Source of the DNA: Pectinophora gossypiella
Lineage: Eukaryota > Arthropoda > Insecta > Lepidoptera > Gelechiidae
DNA: 64,000 nucleotides
Direction of reading: 5' to 3'
NCBI RefSeq assembly: GCF_024362695.1
Contig: NC_065407.1
Span: 6,386,001-6,450,000, forward strand
Position numbers and translations under genes: made by a program. The notes under the pieces are model-generated. The model did no database searches, was not told the DNA's origin, and was given only the letters and a program-made list of their open reading frames with translations. Below, in pieces: positions 1 through 11,067 of this stretch. Numbering within the stretch: position 1 is the stretch's first letter; every line of letters begins with the position of its first letter.

Positions 1-139
1 ACCTTTCAAACAAAAAAAGGCGCAATAAAATCGGATCATCCGTTTGGGAACTACGATGCCACAGACAGACACATACACATTTATACATACACGTCAAACT
101 TATAACACCAAACGTCTTTTTTGCGTCGGGGGTTAAAAA
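1..139. repeat. Dispersed repeat remnant cut by the window edge
   Basis: The stretch contains a CA-rich track (positions 62-95) followed by a GTCGGGGGTTAAAAA-type ending, which I recall as a common lepidopteran interspersed-repeat end. No coding potential is seen. Family assignment is from memory and uncertain, and the left end lies outside the window. Confidence 0.35.
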
Positions 140-404
140 GCCATGCCGACAGGGTCGGTATCTTAAAGGCTTCTTACTTAGCGCATAAGTTCTAGGTGTA
201 TAAAATGTTTACATTCCAGTCCGCCTACGTAATTCATTGATGGAGTGGGAACAAGACAGGCAATGGACGATTTATAGCATTTAAAGTGATTTAAACTGTA
301 ACTACCTAGATTTAAATTAAAGTTCACGATATTAAGTCAATGTCGTTTTTTTTTTTAAATGTCAACGCAATTATTAATTAGGTTTCCTTGTGTTGTCCAG
401 AAAT

Positions 405-600
405 ACGTACATACATACACCACACATACATACATATATACTCACGCCTATTTCCCACTGGGGTAAGCAGAGACTATGAAATTCCATTTGCTGACACGCT
501 TCTCTTGCTTCCTCCACATTCATTAATCGTTTCATACACGCACGCCGCTTCAGAATAGATCGTACTAAGCCTTTTCTAAGGAGTTCTCCAATTTGGTCAA
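405..600. repeat. Dispersed repeat family R1, copy 1
   Basis: It begins in an (ACAT)n microsatellite and runs through CCCACTGGGGTAAGCAGAGA, then a CTTCTCTTGCTTCC block and a TCATACACGCACGCCG block. The same order of blocks recurs at 5449-5640, 27625-27785 and, in part, 7687-7748. It has no open frame and no terminal inverted repeats that I can see, so the class is unknown (non-autonomous element likely). Confidence 0.6.
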
Positions 601-604
601 TGTA

Positions 605-663
605 CGTCCTTCTACCTAGAAGGACGAGTCATAGCTAGAATAAGTACCTACTTATTCTAGCTA
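605..663. repeat. Two adjacent perfect short hairpins
   Basis: Arms of 9 bp (605-613 and 618-626) enclose a 4-nt loop. Immediately after, arms of 15 bp (632-646 and 649-663) pair perfectly around a 2-nt loop. They lie directly before MITE family A (670) and after R1. They may be the end structure of a small DNA element. Confidence 0.6.
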
Positions 664-669
664 CGACAA

Positions 670-987
670 TGGCCCCGATTCCTGCAGACACCAGTACACA
701 CAGTAATTTTATTTTAGGTTATATCCGTCATTTTCGTATCCGTCGAAAAGGAAAGGGACGGATGATTCACAGCTCTTAATTTTAGAAAGAATGAGTAAAT
801 TAATGTGTCGGGTTATTGACTGACGTAAAATTTTTAGACGGTTGGTTTAGATTTGTGCTTAAAATTGACGTGTGTTCCATAAATTTTATGCTTGTCGATT
901 ACCCGTCCCTTTCCTTTTCGGCGGATAAGAAAAGGACAGATATAACTTAAAATAAAATTAGATGGTATTTACAGGAATTAGCACCAA
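670..987. mobile_element. MITE family A, copy 1 (long terminal inverted repeats)
   Basis: The first and last roughly 80-90 bases are imperfect reverse complements: both ends carry ATTCCTG, then TAATTTTATTTTA, then AAAAGGAAAGGGACGG. The element has no ORF. A diverged second copy with the same internal TAAAATTGACGTGTGTTCCA block is at 21339-21699. Short size, long TIRs and no coding sequence fit a non-autonomous DNA transposon. The superfamily is not determinable here. Confidence 0.75.
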
Positions 988-1650
988 TCTGTACTTATAA
1001 AATTATTATATTAGCCACTAGATCTTTAATTTTCAGTTCAAATGAACGCTACAAAATAAAGTAACTAAAATTTCATTGCTTTTCTCTGACTCTTAAAGCA
1101 TGCAATTTCGAACTTCCTATCGCATTTATAACCTACTTACTTATAGACAGTTTTAAAAGCTTTTTAAGTAGGTAGACGAAACATATCCGCCGTCCCGTGA
1201 TCGTGGCACTTGCTACAATGTTGAAATACCGGGAGTCTCATATCCCTGATAATAACGCGGTAAGAACCCGGTATTATGTGTTTTAATTATGATAACAACC
1301 GCGTAAACCTCAAACAATGTATAAGTACACGAAATACTTACTAAAAAAGTATACATAAAAAGTATGTATAATAAGCGACCGATTCATCTCGCCGACAATT
1401 TTTTACCAAAACCTTGTTGAATCAATTCGCCAATCACCTTGACAAATAGTAGGTAGACATTGGTACTAAAGAGGTGTCTAGAGGGCATCGACCTCTTATT
1501 GACTCGTCACGTTCCAATCTACGTACGGGATCTTAAAGCCCGAACCACTTTTTTGCCCGACTGTACGTACCGATGGCGAGATAAGTGACAGATATTATAT
1601 GAAAATAATTCATGTCCGTAGATTAATATCTGTCCTGTAGTAGAGCAGAC
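988..1650. other. No gene seen
   Basis: AT-rich sequence with stops in all frames and no recognisable repeat, splice-bounded exon or promoter. Confidence 0.5.
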
Positions 1651-1787
1651 TGGAATAGGTTGCCGAGAGTAGTTCAGGAGAGTTCGTCTTATCTCATGTT
1701 TGAAAAGAGAGTCAATGAGCATCTTTAGAATATTCTTATTATATTTATTATAATTAATTGTTAAGTGCAATAAAGAATAAATATAGT
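1651..1787 (+). mobile_element. CR1/Jockey-group LINE, 3'-end fragment
   Basis: Bases 1651-1728 translate as a short C-terminal tail beginning WNRLPRVVQESSSYL and ending at a TAG. This matches the last residues of the full-length LINE ORF2 at 33337-36276. The 3' untranslated end (AATTGTTAAGTGCAATAAAG) also matches the end of that LINE at about 36556-36571. It is a severely 5'-truncated insertion, typical of target-primed reverse transcription. Confidence 0.85.
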
Positions 1788-2103
1788 ATTTGTCTTGAAG
1801 TGTACGTATATCACAAACGCCTATCGCCTAAGAAGACATCTCAATAAAATTGTTTATCAATTTACATTTGTAAGTAGTAATAAATACAATAATTTTGCAT
1901 TTAACAAAGCTTAGCTTGGAGCATCACGATTGTTTAAACGAATAAAAGACTCGAGTCACGATTTGGGGCACATTTTATTCAATTGCAGAATCTAATTTTA
2001 AACACTATCCAAACAGACAAAAGACAATTGGCGCCAGTAATCCCATACCCATATAAGTTACAAGAAAATAACTTGCAACCACGTTATAAGTACTAAGTTG
2101 GGT

Positions 2104-2160
2104 CATCATCATTATCAGCCGTACGACGCCCACTGCTAAGCATAGGTCTCCCCCAAGGAT
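2104..2160 (-). mobile_element. RTE-type LINE 3' terminus (very short copy)
   Basis: Read on the minus strand it ends GGGGGAGACCTATGC..., then GTGGGCGTCGTACGGCTGAT and a (GAT)n tail. A longer copy is at 54933-55085. The class assignment rests on remembered lepidopteran RTE 3' ends. Confidence 0.65.
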
Positions 2161-2345
2161 AAAATACAAATAGGGACCTAATAAAGTGGTTTTATTTATA
2201 ACGACAAGTTATATAATATATGTTATGACGACAAAGGAAGACAAAACAAACAATGTCTCAATTATTAGGCTCCGCCCCTATCCGATATTATCCGAAACTT
2301 TTATTTCGGATTCAGTTACGGTTACGGACCTCCCTAACATCCCTG

Positions 2346-2378
2346 CTCACAACCCGCACGATAGAAGAAGAAGAAGAT
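2346..2378 (+). mobile_element. SINE-A tail fragment
   Basis: CTCACAACCCGCACGATAG followed by (GAA)n matches the 3' end of the SINE-A copies listed below. Only the tail is recognisable here. Confidence 0.55.
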
Positions 2379-2399
2379 TATGTTCAATACAGATTTTTT

Positions 2400-4060
2400 T
2401 TATGTTCACATTATTTACAGTCAACATAATTTACTGCTTAATTTATATAACATAACTGCTTTCATGTAATCTACCTATCTACGAGTAATCATTTTGCTAA
2501 CTACAAAATCATGTATTTCTAGTCTAAAAAACTAAAAGCAAATCTTCCGTGTGTTGCAATCCATTAGCTGAAATAATTGCTTCAACAGAACGGAGGAAAA
2601 AATACGAAGTGTGTGTCGGACTTCACAGGCAAGAGTTCCGTACATGCAGGTTCTTATAAGATAATCTTGAAATTAGTTATCCTTTTTAATGGGTCACGTT
2701 TATTCATAATCCTGGTATTATCTGATGATAAGACATAGAAGAGGTAGAATACGCTTTCTAATAAATAGGTAGCTAAATCATTCTAGCAAGTCAGGCAGTT
2801 CTACTAAATCAAAAGGATGCCATGCCACATATTCTGGATTATTCTAGATTCTAGAACACTCGAAAACAATTCTAATTTAATTTTAATTTAGAATACCTAC
2901 AGGTAATTTTATTTATTGATGTAACGAATTTGTGTAAAGTAAATAATGTTTTTTTTAGTATATTTGTGTTCATTTCTAGTTGACACAAAAACAAAATTAA
3001 AATTAAACTTTATAGTATTACTTTTATAGAGTTTCTAGTGTATTGGTAGACACAACCTAAAATTGACAACTCCCATTTACGAATTAGAGGATTCTGACAA
3101 GTAAAAAAATATAAATGAGCGAACAAATAAATGTATTTGAACCCTTTAGACATGAAACCCTAATAAACATTAATTCATATTGTTTTTAGGGTTTCATGTC
3201 TAAAGGGTTCAAATTATATTTTTCACTCCACGAGACGACTGTACAACGTCTACATTATGTATGAAATTATTTAAACATTCAGTAAAAAAGAAAAAGGAAT
3301 ATTTTTACTTTTCTTTTATCTTTTCTATTTACTTACTTTTGATTTTATTAGAATTATTTTATTACTTTTTACACTCGCCCTTTGTAGCTTCTTTATTTAC
3401 ACTGTTACTACGCGAAATCATGACGGATTGAGATTTTATGCTGTTGAAAGTCGCGAATTAATATGAAGATTTCATTAATTTGCTGTTCAACTGGAACAAA
3501 TAGATTAGTTGTTTTGTAATTTTACTCTCAAAAATGTCTCTTGTAATAGGTTGCGTTATAAGAAAGAATGGTGCCAGTTTTAATAAATCTAAATACAAAA
3601 GCAGCGATATAAACGTTCCATTTAAGCATTTTAAGAAAAAAAAAGACCAACAAATGAGAAATGAATGAAAGAATGATGAATGGTGTGTGTTGAATAGATT
3701 TTAAGAAAAATAGACTAGCTGGGTTACCGGAAAAGGTCTGAATATGGAGTAACTGTTTAGTTACTGCACTATATTTCCTCTCTGTTATAAAGCTTCTTTG
3801 CTACTGAGAGTCAATTAAACAAAATGCAATCAGCTGCTTGTCATCCTCAGCGTGTCGTAAAAGTTGAACGTATTATTATGTCCCCTCCATCATGATGGAC
3901 TATCGTTAATCTCCCTCCTGCGGCCCAGGTTTCCAAGCACATTTGAGTTTCGATCTTAAGATACGCGATGGGCTGGTCAACTGTAACCGTTATTGTTCAT
4001 AATAACCATTTTAGGTTAGGATTTAGCAATAATTAGGGCTCCTATATGGATTAACGGACG
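2400..4060. other. Non-coding stretch, one hairpin only
   Basis: AT-rich with no gene. The only structure seen is the inverted repeat at 3135-3214, listed separately. Confidence 0.5.
3135..3214. repeat. Perfect 29-bp inverted repeat with 22-nt loop
   Basis: Left arm 3135-3163 and right arm 3186-3214 are exact reverse complements over 29 bases, with loop 3164-3185. The arm contains ACCCTTTAGACATGAAACCC. A transcript of either strand would fold into a fully paired stem. It could be a tiny foldback element, the core of a MITE, or a hairpin RNA precursor. The sequence alone does not decide. Confidence 0.9.
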
Positions 4061-4380
4061 TCTTCTTCTATCGTGTCGGTTGTGTGATGGATTACCAACC
4101 TCATCTGCCCTGGTGTCAGGGTTATTATTGAGCCGCCAAAGGCTCACATGACTCGTGTAAGGACTACATACTTACATCAGTAAGTAATAACCGGGACCAA
4201 CGGCTTAACGTGCCTTCCGAAGCACGGATCATACTTTCGGACAATCAGGTGATCAGCCTGTAATGTCCTAACCAAATTAGGTATCACCAAGTAATTTTTG
4301 GGATATGTCCCCACCGGGATTCGAACCAGGGGCCTCCGAATCGTGAGCTCAGCGCTCAACCGCTGGACCACAGAGGCCGT
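4061..4380 (-). mobile_element. SINE-A (tRNA-derived), copy 1
   Basis: On the minus strand it starts with a tRNA-like head: an A box in GGTCCAGCGGTTGAGCGC and a B box near GGTTCGAATCC. The body holds GATCCGTGCTTCGGAAGGCA and ends in an (GAA)n tail. It would be transcribed by RNA polymerase III from the internal boxes and moved by LINE machinery in trans. Full-length relative to other copies here. Confidence 0.88.
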
Positions 4381-4919
4381 ATAGGTCCAAGTCCGTTAGG
4401 ACGTGACTTCTGTGCGTGTCCGTCGCCTGCCTGTAAAATATTTCAGAATTACCTCATAATTGGTACTTCCAGACTAATGAACCATGTTCTATACACCTCT
4501 GACTGTTATAACTACATATTTTATTTACTCGAGATCATTATCTATTTTCAAACTACTACCATCAACTCAAGGCTGACTGTAAGCGATTAATTACATGAAG
4601 TAATAACTTAATACCTTTGAACAATAAAATCAAGTAGTTTAGATAGTTGCGTTATAATTACTTACAAATGTTTAAGTAAAGTCCATTGTTGGTAAAAAGC
4701 AAATGTAGCTAAGGCAAGGTCATAAGTTTCTCACATTCACAATAGACCATATGGACTCAATAATAATAACTATGGCCATGAATGTAAGTGATAGAAAGAT
4801 AAATACTTCGATAATTCGCTACCTGATATCAATATTGATATACTGGTCGTCTGGGTTTTAAAATGAGTACACTTTCACCAATTAAATAATGTCCTGTTGT
4901 TTGTACGTTTGCTCCTCCA

Positions 4920-5267
4920 ATCATCATCTCCCTAACGTTACCCCGTTTTTTACAGGGTCTGCTTACCTAACCTAAATATTTGACAGGTCCAGTTTTTACA
5001 GAAGCGACTGCCTGTCTGAGCTTCCAACCCGCAAAGGGAAAACCAGCCTAATACAGGTTAGGTCAGATACTTCCGAAAAATGTATTTCGGGGGAATGTGG
5101 GTTTCCTCACTATGTTTTCCTTCACCGCTGAGCCCGTGATAATCATTTATGATCCAGCATGAATTCGAAAACAAATTCGACAATCATTGGTTTACACCTG
5201 TGCTGGATTCGAACCTGCGACCTCAAAGTGAGAGGCAAGCGTTCTACCAACTGGGCTACCACGGCTG
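4920..5267 (-). mobile_element. SINE-D (tRNA-derived), copy 1
   Basis: On the minus strand the head reads GTGGTAGCCCAGTTGGTAGA (A box) and, further on, CGCAGGTTCGAATCC (B box). A conserved body follows (GTGAAGGAAAACATAGTGAG, then a CCTAACCTGTATT block) and a GATGATGA end. About 350 bp. This is the most complete SINE-D copy and defines the family used below. Confidence 0.85.
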
Positions 5268-5448
5268 CTTCCTCCTGCTCCTTCAGTGTTGCACCATATA
5301 CATTATATGCATTCTTTGGTTTACACGGCCGTTAAAGACTTGACGACTTGAAAGACAACGACTCTAATTGATGAATGAAAGACTGGTAATGGGACGTGTG
5401 GATGTATGGTAACGTGCCTTGTGTATGGGCGGATAGGTTCTGTATTGG

Positions 5449-5640
5449 CTATCATACATACATAAATTCACGCCTAATATCCGCCGAGGTCAGCATAGAC
5501 TATGGAATTCCAGCTGCTTCAATCCTGACACACTTCTCTTGCTTCCTCTATATTCATCAGTCGATTCATACACACGAGCCGGTTTAGAGTAGGTCGTACT
5601 TTTTTTTATGAACATCTCCAATTAGGCTATCAGACAGAGA
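5449..5640. repeat. Dispersed repeat family R1, copy 2
   Basis: The same block order as 405-600: (CATA)n, AATTCACGCCTAATATCCGC, AGCATAGACTATGGAATTCC, the CTTCTCTTGCTTCC block and the TCATACACACGAGCCGG block. Confidence 0.6.
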
Positions 5641-5770
5641 CATACAATACATATCTCACGCACGTCATCTAATGGGGTTGGCAGAGCCACATGTGAGTCC
5701 TGAGATGGAAATGTTGAACCGAATGGTGATGTGATCAGCCTATCGCCCATGTAATGATCCATCATGCTGG
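5641..5770 (+). repeat. Dispersed repeat family R2, copy 1
   Basis: It contains CTAATGGGGTTGGCAGAGCC, then a GAGTCCTGAGATGG block, a TGAACCGAATGGTGATG block and GATCCATCATGC. The reverse complement of 21186-21332 has the same series of blocks, and 51645-51690 (+) and 51230-51262 (-) hold parts of it. Class unknown. Confidence 0.55.
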
Positions 5771-6408
5771 AAAGAACACAATCTATCTATCGGCTTTTAT
5801 GACAGCGGGGAAACATATCTTAAATTATGTAAATTAGAATGTTACACGCACAGAGCCAGTGTGAAAGGTAGCAGTAAAATTAAGTTATAAAACATCCACA
5901 AATACGCAATTACTGTGATATACCAGCCTTAAAACCATTACCAAAGGCAGAATCTTCATAATAATACCATTAGAGCTTCAATAAATAATACAATTAGACC
6001 GTCGAAATGTCCGGAAATTGCGCAAAGTTCATACTTTGGTAGTTTACATAAATATTAGCTGTATGGTAATAATTGGTGATATAACACGACATATGCAACA
6101 GCCCTTACTTTCATTTGTGTTTATGTTAGAACTATTATCATGTAAAATTAGATGACAGGTTTTTGATTGGTAGACGCTTGATTTAAACAGTGTTCTTTCG
6201 TCAATGTACGCCGTAACAGCTTTCTTGATTCGATTTAAAATACCACAAGTAAACTGAAGATGAAAATGTCGATTAAAAAAATTAAGTCTCCTGTTTTTAT
6301 ATTTGCTTAAGTCTGATAATGCGACATCGATAGTCGATAAGATACAATTTTTCTAACACATGCATCACGCCTTTATCCCCAAAAGTGTAGACAGAGCTGT
6401 ATAGTTTA

Positions 6409-6636
6409 CAGGGTGTTAGTGACATCGTAACGAATACTAAGGGGGATGATTCAGACCATGATTCTGAGTTAATATGCAGTGGTATTTTCCGTCGCAAAAT
6501 TCATGTTTTTTTTTGTTTTTTATTTTTTTTTTAATTTTATACTTTACAGGTGGAAAATTCCACTTGATATTAACTCAGAATAATGAGCTGAATCATCCCT
6601 CTTAATATTCGTTACGATGTCACTAACACTCCATGT
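6409..6636. mobile_element. Foldback MITE family C, copy 1
   Basis: It begins CAGGGTGTTAGTGACATCGT and ends with the reverse complement (ACGATGTCACTAACAC...). The two halves are long imperfect inverted arms (GATTCAGACCATGATTCTGA and so on) around a T-rich centre. No ORF. Copies at 6666, 24251 and 55431; half copies at 22476 and 27861. Confidence 0.85.
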
Positions 6637-6665
6637 AAGTACATACATAGCCATACAAGTAGGTA

Positions 6666-6892
6666 TGGGTGTTAGTGACACCGTAACGATACTGAGGGGG
6701 ATGATACAGACCATAATTCTGAGTTGATATCATGTGGAATTTTCTGTCGCAAAATTCATTATGTTTTAAAGTTTATCAAAATTATTTTCAATTCTATACT
6801 TTTGCGACGGAAAATTCCACTTGATATCAACTCAGAATCATGGTCTAAATCATCCCTCAAAGTTTTCGTTACGATGTCACTTACATCCTATA
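6666..6892. mobile_element. Foldback MITE family C, copy 2
   Basis: Same arms as copy 1: starts TGGGTGTTAGTGACACCGTA and ends near ACGATGTCACTTACATCC. It lies only 29 bp after copy 1, so two foldbacks occur in tandem. Confidence 0.85.
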
Positions 6893-8204
6893 TACTCGTA
6901 CACTCACTTCTCGCCAGCCATGGTTAAGTCCCAATACATATACCTGGTGGATGTTAACTAGTATCTGGTTCTGTCTCAGCATATAAAATACATAAAAATG
7001 TGGGTAGTTGTAGCGGCAGCTTCCTGGTTCGTGTGGGAATAGTTTGTTCAGGCTAGAAACTTTTCACATGTGGAATTGTGTAGCAAAAATGTTCATACCT
7101 GTCCGCTTAGATTTGTGCTCCCGAAACCAGAAATATTCTTGGCCTGGCACGACTGACAGGGCAATAAGCGCATTAAACGAGCGTCTCTGTTTCTGACATA
7201 AGCACTGAAAATTCACCCACAAAATGCAGACGTAACATTTACAACTAAAATACATTTTCTTTTGTTACAATTGAAGTAGGAATTTAAGCTCGCTCTTGTT
7301 ATTTTAAGCGACACGAAGCGCTAAATTCACTAAATTAGTTTTCATTCAAGAACTGTTTACTTTGCTAGGTATTTACCTAACTTGGAGTTATAAATGCTGT
7401 AGACTTTACAGTGAAGTCTTTGCGAAAAGAGGTTGGGTTTTGTGGGCAAAAACAACCATAAAATATTAAATGTAAGTAAGTAGTTATTTCTGTCTCTTAT
7501 AATGTATATTCTAAATTCTAATCGAAAACTCAGAAAAGGTCCCAATTCAGAAAAGAACATTGTAATGTACCTATTATACGTATGAGGTTTCAAAAAATCG
7601 ACGAATTTTCGAGAAAAGGTACCTAGGTAGTGCCATGTCCTTGCGCTTCGTTTTGCTCGTCTTCGCTGGGGCACTCCCGTGCCCCCAGATACATACATAA
7701 ATGCACGCCCATTTTCTACCAGGGAGAGCAGAGACTACGGAATTCTATATTGTTAAAAAAACGTAAAGTATTATACTAATGAAAACTCGCCTTCCGTCTT
7801 CAGTTTCACACAGGGGAAGATTCTTCATAAATGCGTTATTTTGACTATAAAAAAATCTTACATAAGTACTTTCAAACTTTTATAACTTTATTCGTAAACC
7901 ATACAATTTTAGCGCGTCCCTAAATCATAATAACCAGATACAGAGAACCCACCTTCCGCGTTTGGTTGCAAAATACCTACATTGTTTACCTCAACCTCAG
8001 ACATACCGGATTAGAGTGGTGTACTGGACTATCTTATCACGGCTAAAGCAGGTTGATGCACTTACAACATTTACAACGCAGCTGTACGCATGCGCAAATG
8101 TTTACTTTGGGCGTTTGTTTGTGTACAATATTTCGAAATAGACGAAATAGTTTAGATAGTTTTCTTTCACGGGAGTGGGTTATTTTTTTTCGGTAGGTTT
8201 TTTC
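6893..8204. other. Non-coding stretch
   Basis: No exon recognised. An R1 remnant is present at 7687-7748. The remaining bases are AT-rich without identifiable structure. Confidence 0.5.
7687..7748. repeat. Dispersed repeat family R1, short copy 3
   Basis: ATACATACATAAATGCACGC followed by ACCAGGGAGAGCAGAGACTA matches the first third of R1. Confidence 0.5.
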
Positions 8205-8216
8205 AGTGGCACATTG

Positions 8217-8277
8217 TATCGGTCCCCATAGGTCCGGTCAAGTAGTTAATGCCATATGCGGCAAATATACAATAAAA
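8217..8277 (+). mobile_element. LINE family J, 61-bp 3' stub with TSD
   Basis: The piece GGTCAAGTAGTTAATGCCAT...GCGGCAAATATACAATAAAA matches the 3' end of the Jockey-like LINE at 59732-61221. It is bracketed by a perfect 12-bp target duplication, AGTGGCACATTG, at 8205-8216 and 8278-8289. The usual CACGTC before the A tail is missing. Confidence 0.88.
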
Positions 8278-8358
8278 AGTGGCACATTGGTATTTATACA
8301 GTACTAGCGACCCGCCCCGAGTTCGTCCTTTATTATTTTTAGTGTCATATCAACTGGT

Positions 8359-8648
8359 TGAGGAGCTCGGTGGCGCAGCGGTTAACGCGCTCGGTCTGCG
8401 ATTGTTGAAGTAAAGCAACTTTCGTAAAGTCCAGTCATAGGATGGGTGACCACAAAAAAAAGTTTTCATCTCGAGCTCCTCCGTGCCTCGGAAGGCACGT
8501 TAAGCCGTTGGTCCCGGCTGCATTAGCAGTCGTTATAACCATCAATCCGCACTGGGCCCGCGTGATGGTTTAAGGCCCGATCTCCCTATCCATCCATAGG
8601 GAAGGCCCGTGCCCCAGCAGTGGGGACGTTAATGGGCTGATGATGATG
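8359..8648 (+). mobile_element. SINE-C (tRNA-derived) with TSD
   Basis: The head GGTGGCGCAGCGGTTAACGC is an A-box-like tRNA 5' half. The B box is degenerate. The body has GCCTCGGAAGGCACGTTAAG and the element ends GGGCTGATGATGATGAT. A 10-bp duplication, ATCAACTGGT, flanks it at 8349-8358 and 8649-8658. Its last 50 bases resemble the RTE-type LINE 3' end. Confidence 0.85.
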
Positions 8649-9069
8649 ATCAACTGGTGCCATAGAGGTCAAACAGTTCGCGCAGCAAACGATTAAGGTC
8701 TCCGATACTGATGACTTGTGTCTCTGACCACCCTATTAGGGAGTAATCCCTAACGTCCGTAAGGGCATGATTGTAAAAAATCTTCTTCAAAAACTAACCC
8801 GACTATTACAGACGATCTGCATTTAAACTGCCAGCTAGCTACAAACTAACTAAAACTACGTTTGGCTCTGTTTGGCATCTACATCGAAGCTGCAAACTCG
8901 AATGGCTTCCCTTGGCATCATGCCACTTTAAAAGGCACGATGGAAATGAATTGAATTGTCAATTTTGAACTCATTAAACACAGTTACAATGTTTGTTATT
9001 CGTTTGAATTCTTTGTTACTTTTGGCGCAAGATTAGGTGATCATACTGAAATACGTGTCATGTTAATAG

Positions 9070-9690
9070 AAGCTGCTCAAGTGCAAGTCGGACTAGCGCT
9101 CTGAGGGTTCTGTACAAACTGCTGTAAATTCACAAAGATAATATTCATTTCTAAGGAAGGTTTTGCGGTTGAAATACTGTTATAATAGATAAATATAAAT
9201 TACCAACTCCAAATTTGTAATCGCAAAAAAGAAATGTTTTTTGATGGGACAACAACTTTTCAATTTTCGGATTTTATCCTTTACTTGTGCTGTAAGATCT
9301 TCCTTCTGGCCATCATGATTCTAGGTGTACGGTCACGAGCATTAATATGTATACACTTTGGTACCATGTCACATTAACTTTTTTGACAAATTGAACTGTA
9401 AGTCTCACTAAATGTCAAATATGTTAGTGCGACAGAGTCCTAAAGTGGGTATATTGCTCATGACTGTATGGGAAGTAAGTAGGTAAATTTTGATTCCCCT
9501 GCGAAATCTTTGGATTGCGTTTATTTAGAAGCTTGTTTTTTTTACAGCTTGAAAGGACCACGTATGTTAATTTTAACTTGATATACTTCCACGAGTTCTC
9601 GAGAAAAAGGGTTTTGACAGACAGAAGGACGGGCGAACAAAGTGATCCTTAAGGGTTCCGTTTTTACTTTTGAGGTACGAAACCCTGAAA
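9070..9690. repeat. Dispersed repeat (GGGTTCCG... type) with a nested MITE
   Basis: It begins near AAGTGCAAGTCGGACTAGCG and ends near GGTACGAAACCCTG, borders I recall as those of a widespread lepidopteran repeat. It is split by MITE family B at 9328-9468. Parts recur inverted at 56700-56850 and around 53505-53775. Class uncertain. Confidence 0.5.
9328..9468 (+). mobile_element. MITE family B, copy 1 (nested)
   Basis: Starts TACGGTCACGAGCATTAATA and ends GCTCATGACTGTA, giving imperfect TIRs of roughly 17 bp that begin and end with TA, as in Tc1/mariner-type insertions. About 141 bp and no ORF. It interrupts the repeat 9070-9690. Confidence 0.85.
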
Positions 9691-10024
9691 ACGGTAATGG
9701 AAAAGTTTACCACCAGAAACCTTCTTAGTCATCCTTGGCACAAATAAGTGTCTAGCTACTTATCTGACACTAATTAGACCGCTTATCATCCACAGATATG
9801 GTCAGACGTGTCGTTTAAACTCTATTGGAAAAGAATTAAGAATCATTAACGACGTTTGACAACATTTCATCACCTTAGATAAACCTATCTAAACCCAATT
9901 AGCCTGGTTAAGTTATCTAGAAGAATGTATTGCACAACTACGTGCTACATCTCCTTTGGGGTAGACGAAGATCGTCAGCTTTTTGTGTCCGAAACTTCCG
10001 CACGACGAAGATTAAGATGAATCC

Positions 10025-10277
10025 GTGATAGCCCTGTTCACAGAACGCGTGACTATCATAGTGTCACGGGTTCGATCCTGGCTCAGGCTCTGAACAACTG
10101 AATTCGGCTTTTATAAGTTTGAATCCATGTTCGGATCATAGATAATTTATTTCACATGGTTTCCAGGATTTGTGGCCGGTTAATGGCAATAGGTTCGCCC
10201 CCTATTACTTAAACGTAGATGGCGAGGAGTGGGTGACATATACTAGTCATCTCTGTCTATCCCTTCGGAGATATGTA
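10025..10277 (+). mobile_element. SINE-E-like element
   Basis: A B-box-like CACGGGTTCGATCCTGG follows a weak tRNA-like 5' part, and the body runs to GGCAATAGGTTCGCCCCCTA and CTATCCCTTCGGAGAT. I recall similar lepidopteran SINE bodies. Single copy in the window, so borders are approximate. Confidence 0.5.
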
Positions 10278-10337
10278 TGTAGAAATTAACGTAATTATTT
10301 TACAAATAAAATTTTTACTTGCTGATATTGTGCACTG

Positions 10338-10690
10338 ATAAGTATCGGCGTCCGAAGTAATATACGATCCCGACGACCCGATTACTCTAGCCATAGAGGC
10401 AGCCAATCAGCTCGTGACACCAAACACTTCAGGACCCCGATACCGACCCCGCCGGCGTGGTTGACGATTTCCCTCAATCGGCGCTTATCGCTATTGACCC
10501 ACTGGCGTCGATTAATTCTTTCAAATAATTCAGACGACGCCCTGAGCCGAAGTTCGCGCACAACTGGGCACCCTCAGGCCTGTTGACTTAAACGTTGTAC
10601 CGGGTGAGAGCCTTCAGCGCTCCCTATTTGTCCGGCCAAGTAGTTCATGCCATTTGCGGCAAATCTACAGCAAGTCACGACAAAAAAGAA
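10338..10690 (+). mobile_element. LINE family J, 3' fragment
   Basis: Begins in codons matching the C-terminal basic tail of the ORF at 59918-61231, then the 3' UTR to CAAGTCACGACAAAAAAG. Point changes and small deletions break the frame. A possible 7-bp duplication (ATATTGT) flanks it, but this is uncertain. Confidence 0.85.
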
Positions 10691-10921
10691 AAATATATTG
10701 TAACAACTGATAGTCGTTTAAGTATAAAAGTGAACTAATATTGCAAGAATAGTTAGTTTCACGGGTAAAGTACTTAATTACGCAGTACTTAGGTACATAC
10801 ATAATATGATAGAAACAGGTAACCGTTTGAAGGGTGGGTGATCATGCGTCACCTTAGTTTATTTCCCTCTTAGATAGTTGAGAGTACAAAAAAAAATAAG
10901 GAGGGTAATGACCTTTCATAG

Positions 10922-11067
10922 TACGGTCACGAGCATTAATATGTATACACTTTGGTACCATGTCACATTAACTTTTTTGACAAATTGAACTGTAAGTCTC
11001 ACTAAATGTTAAATGTGTTAGTGCGACAGAGTCCTAAAGTGGGTACATTATATTGCTCATGACTGTA
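10922..11067 (+). mobile_element. MITE family B, copy 2
   Basis: TACGGTCACGAGCATTAATA at the left end, GCTCATGACTGTA at the right, 146 bp, no ORF, TA at both borders. Confidence 0.88.

Noticed and set aside
5149..5343. Open frame over SINE-D, and similar ones at 4177, 27093 and 49279
   Set aside because: They are translations of SINE sequence (recurring peptides across copies), not genes.
7357..7698. 113-codon open frame on the minus strand
   Set aside because: No recognisable motif and no splice context; its upstream edge runs into repeat R1.
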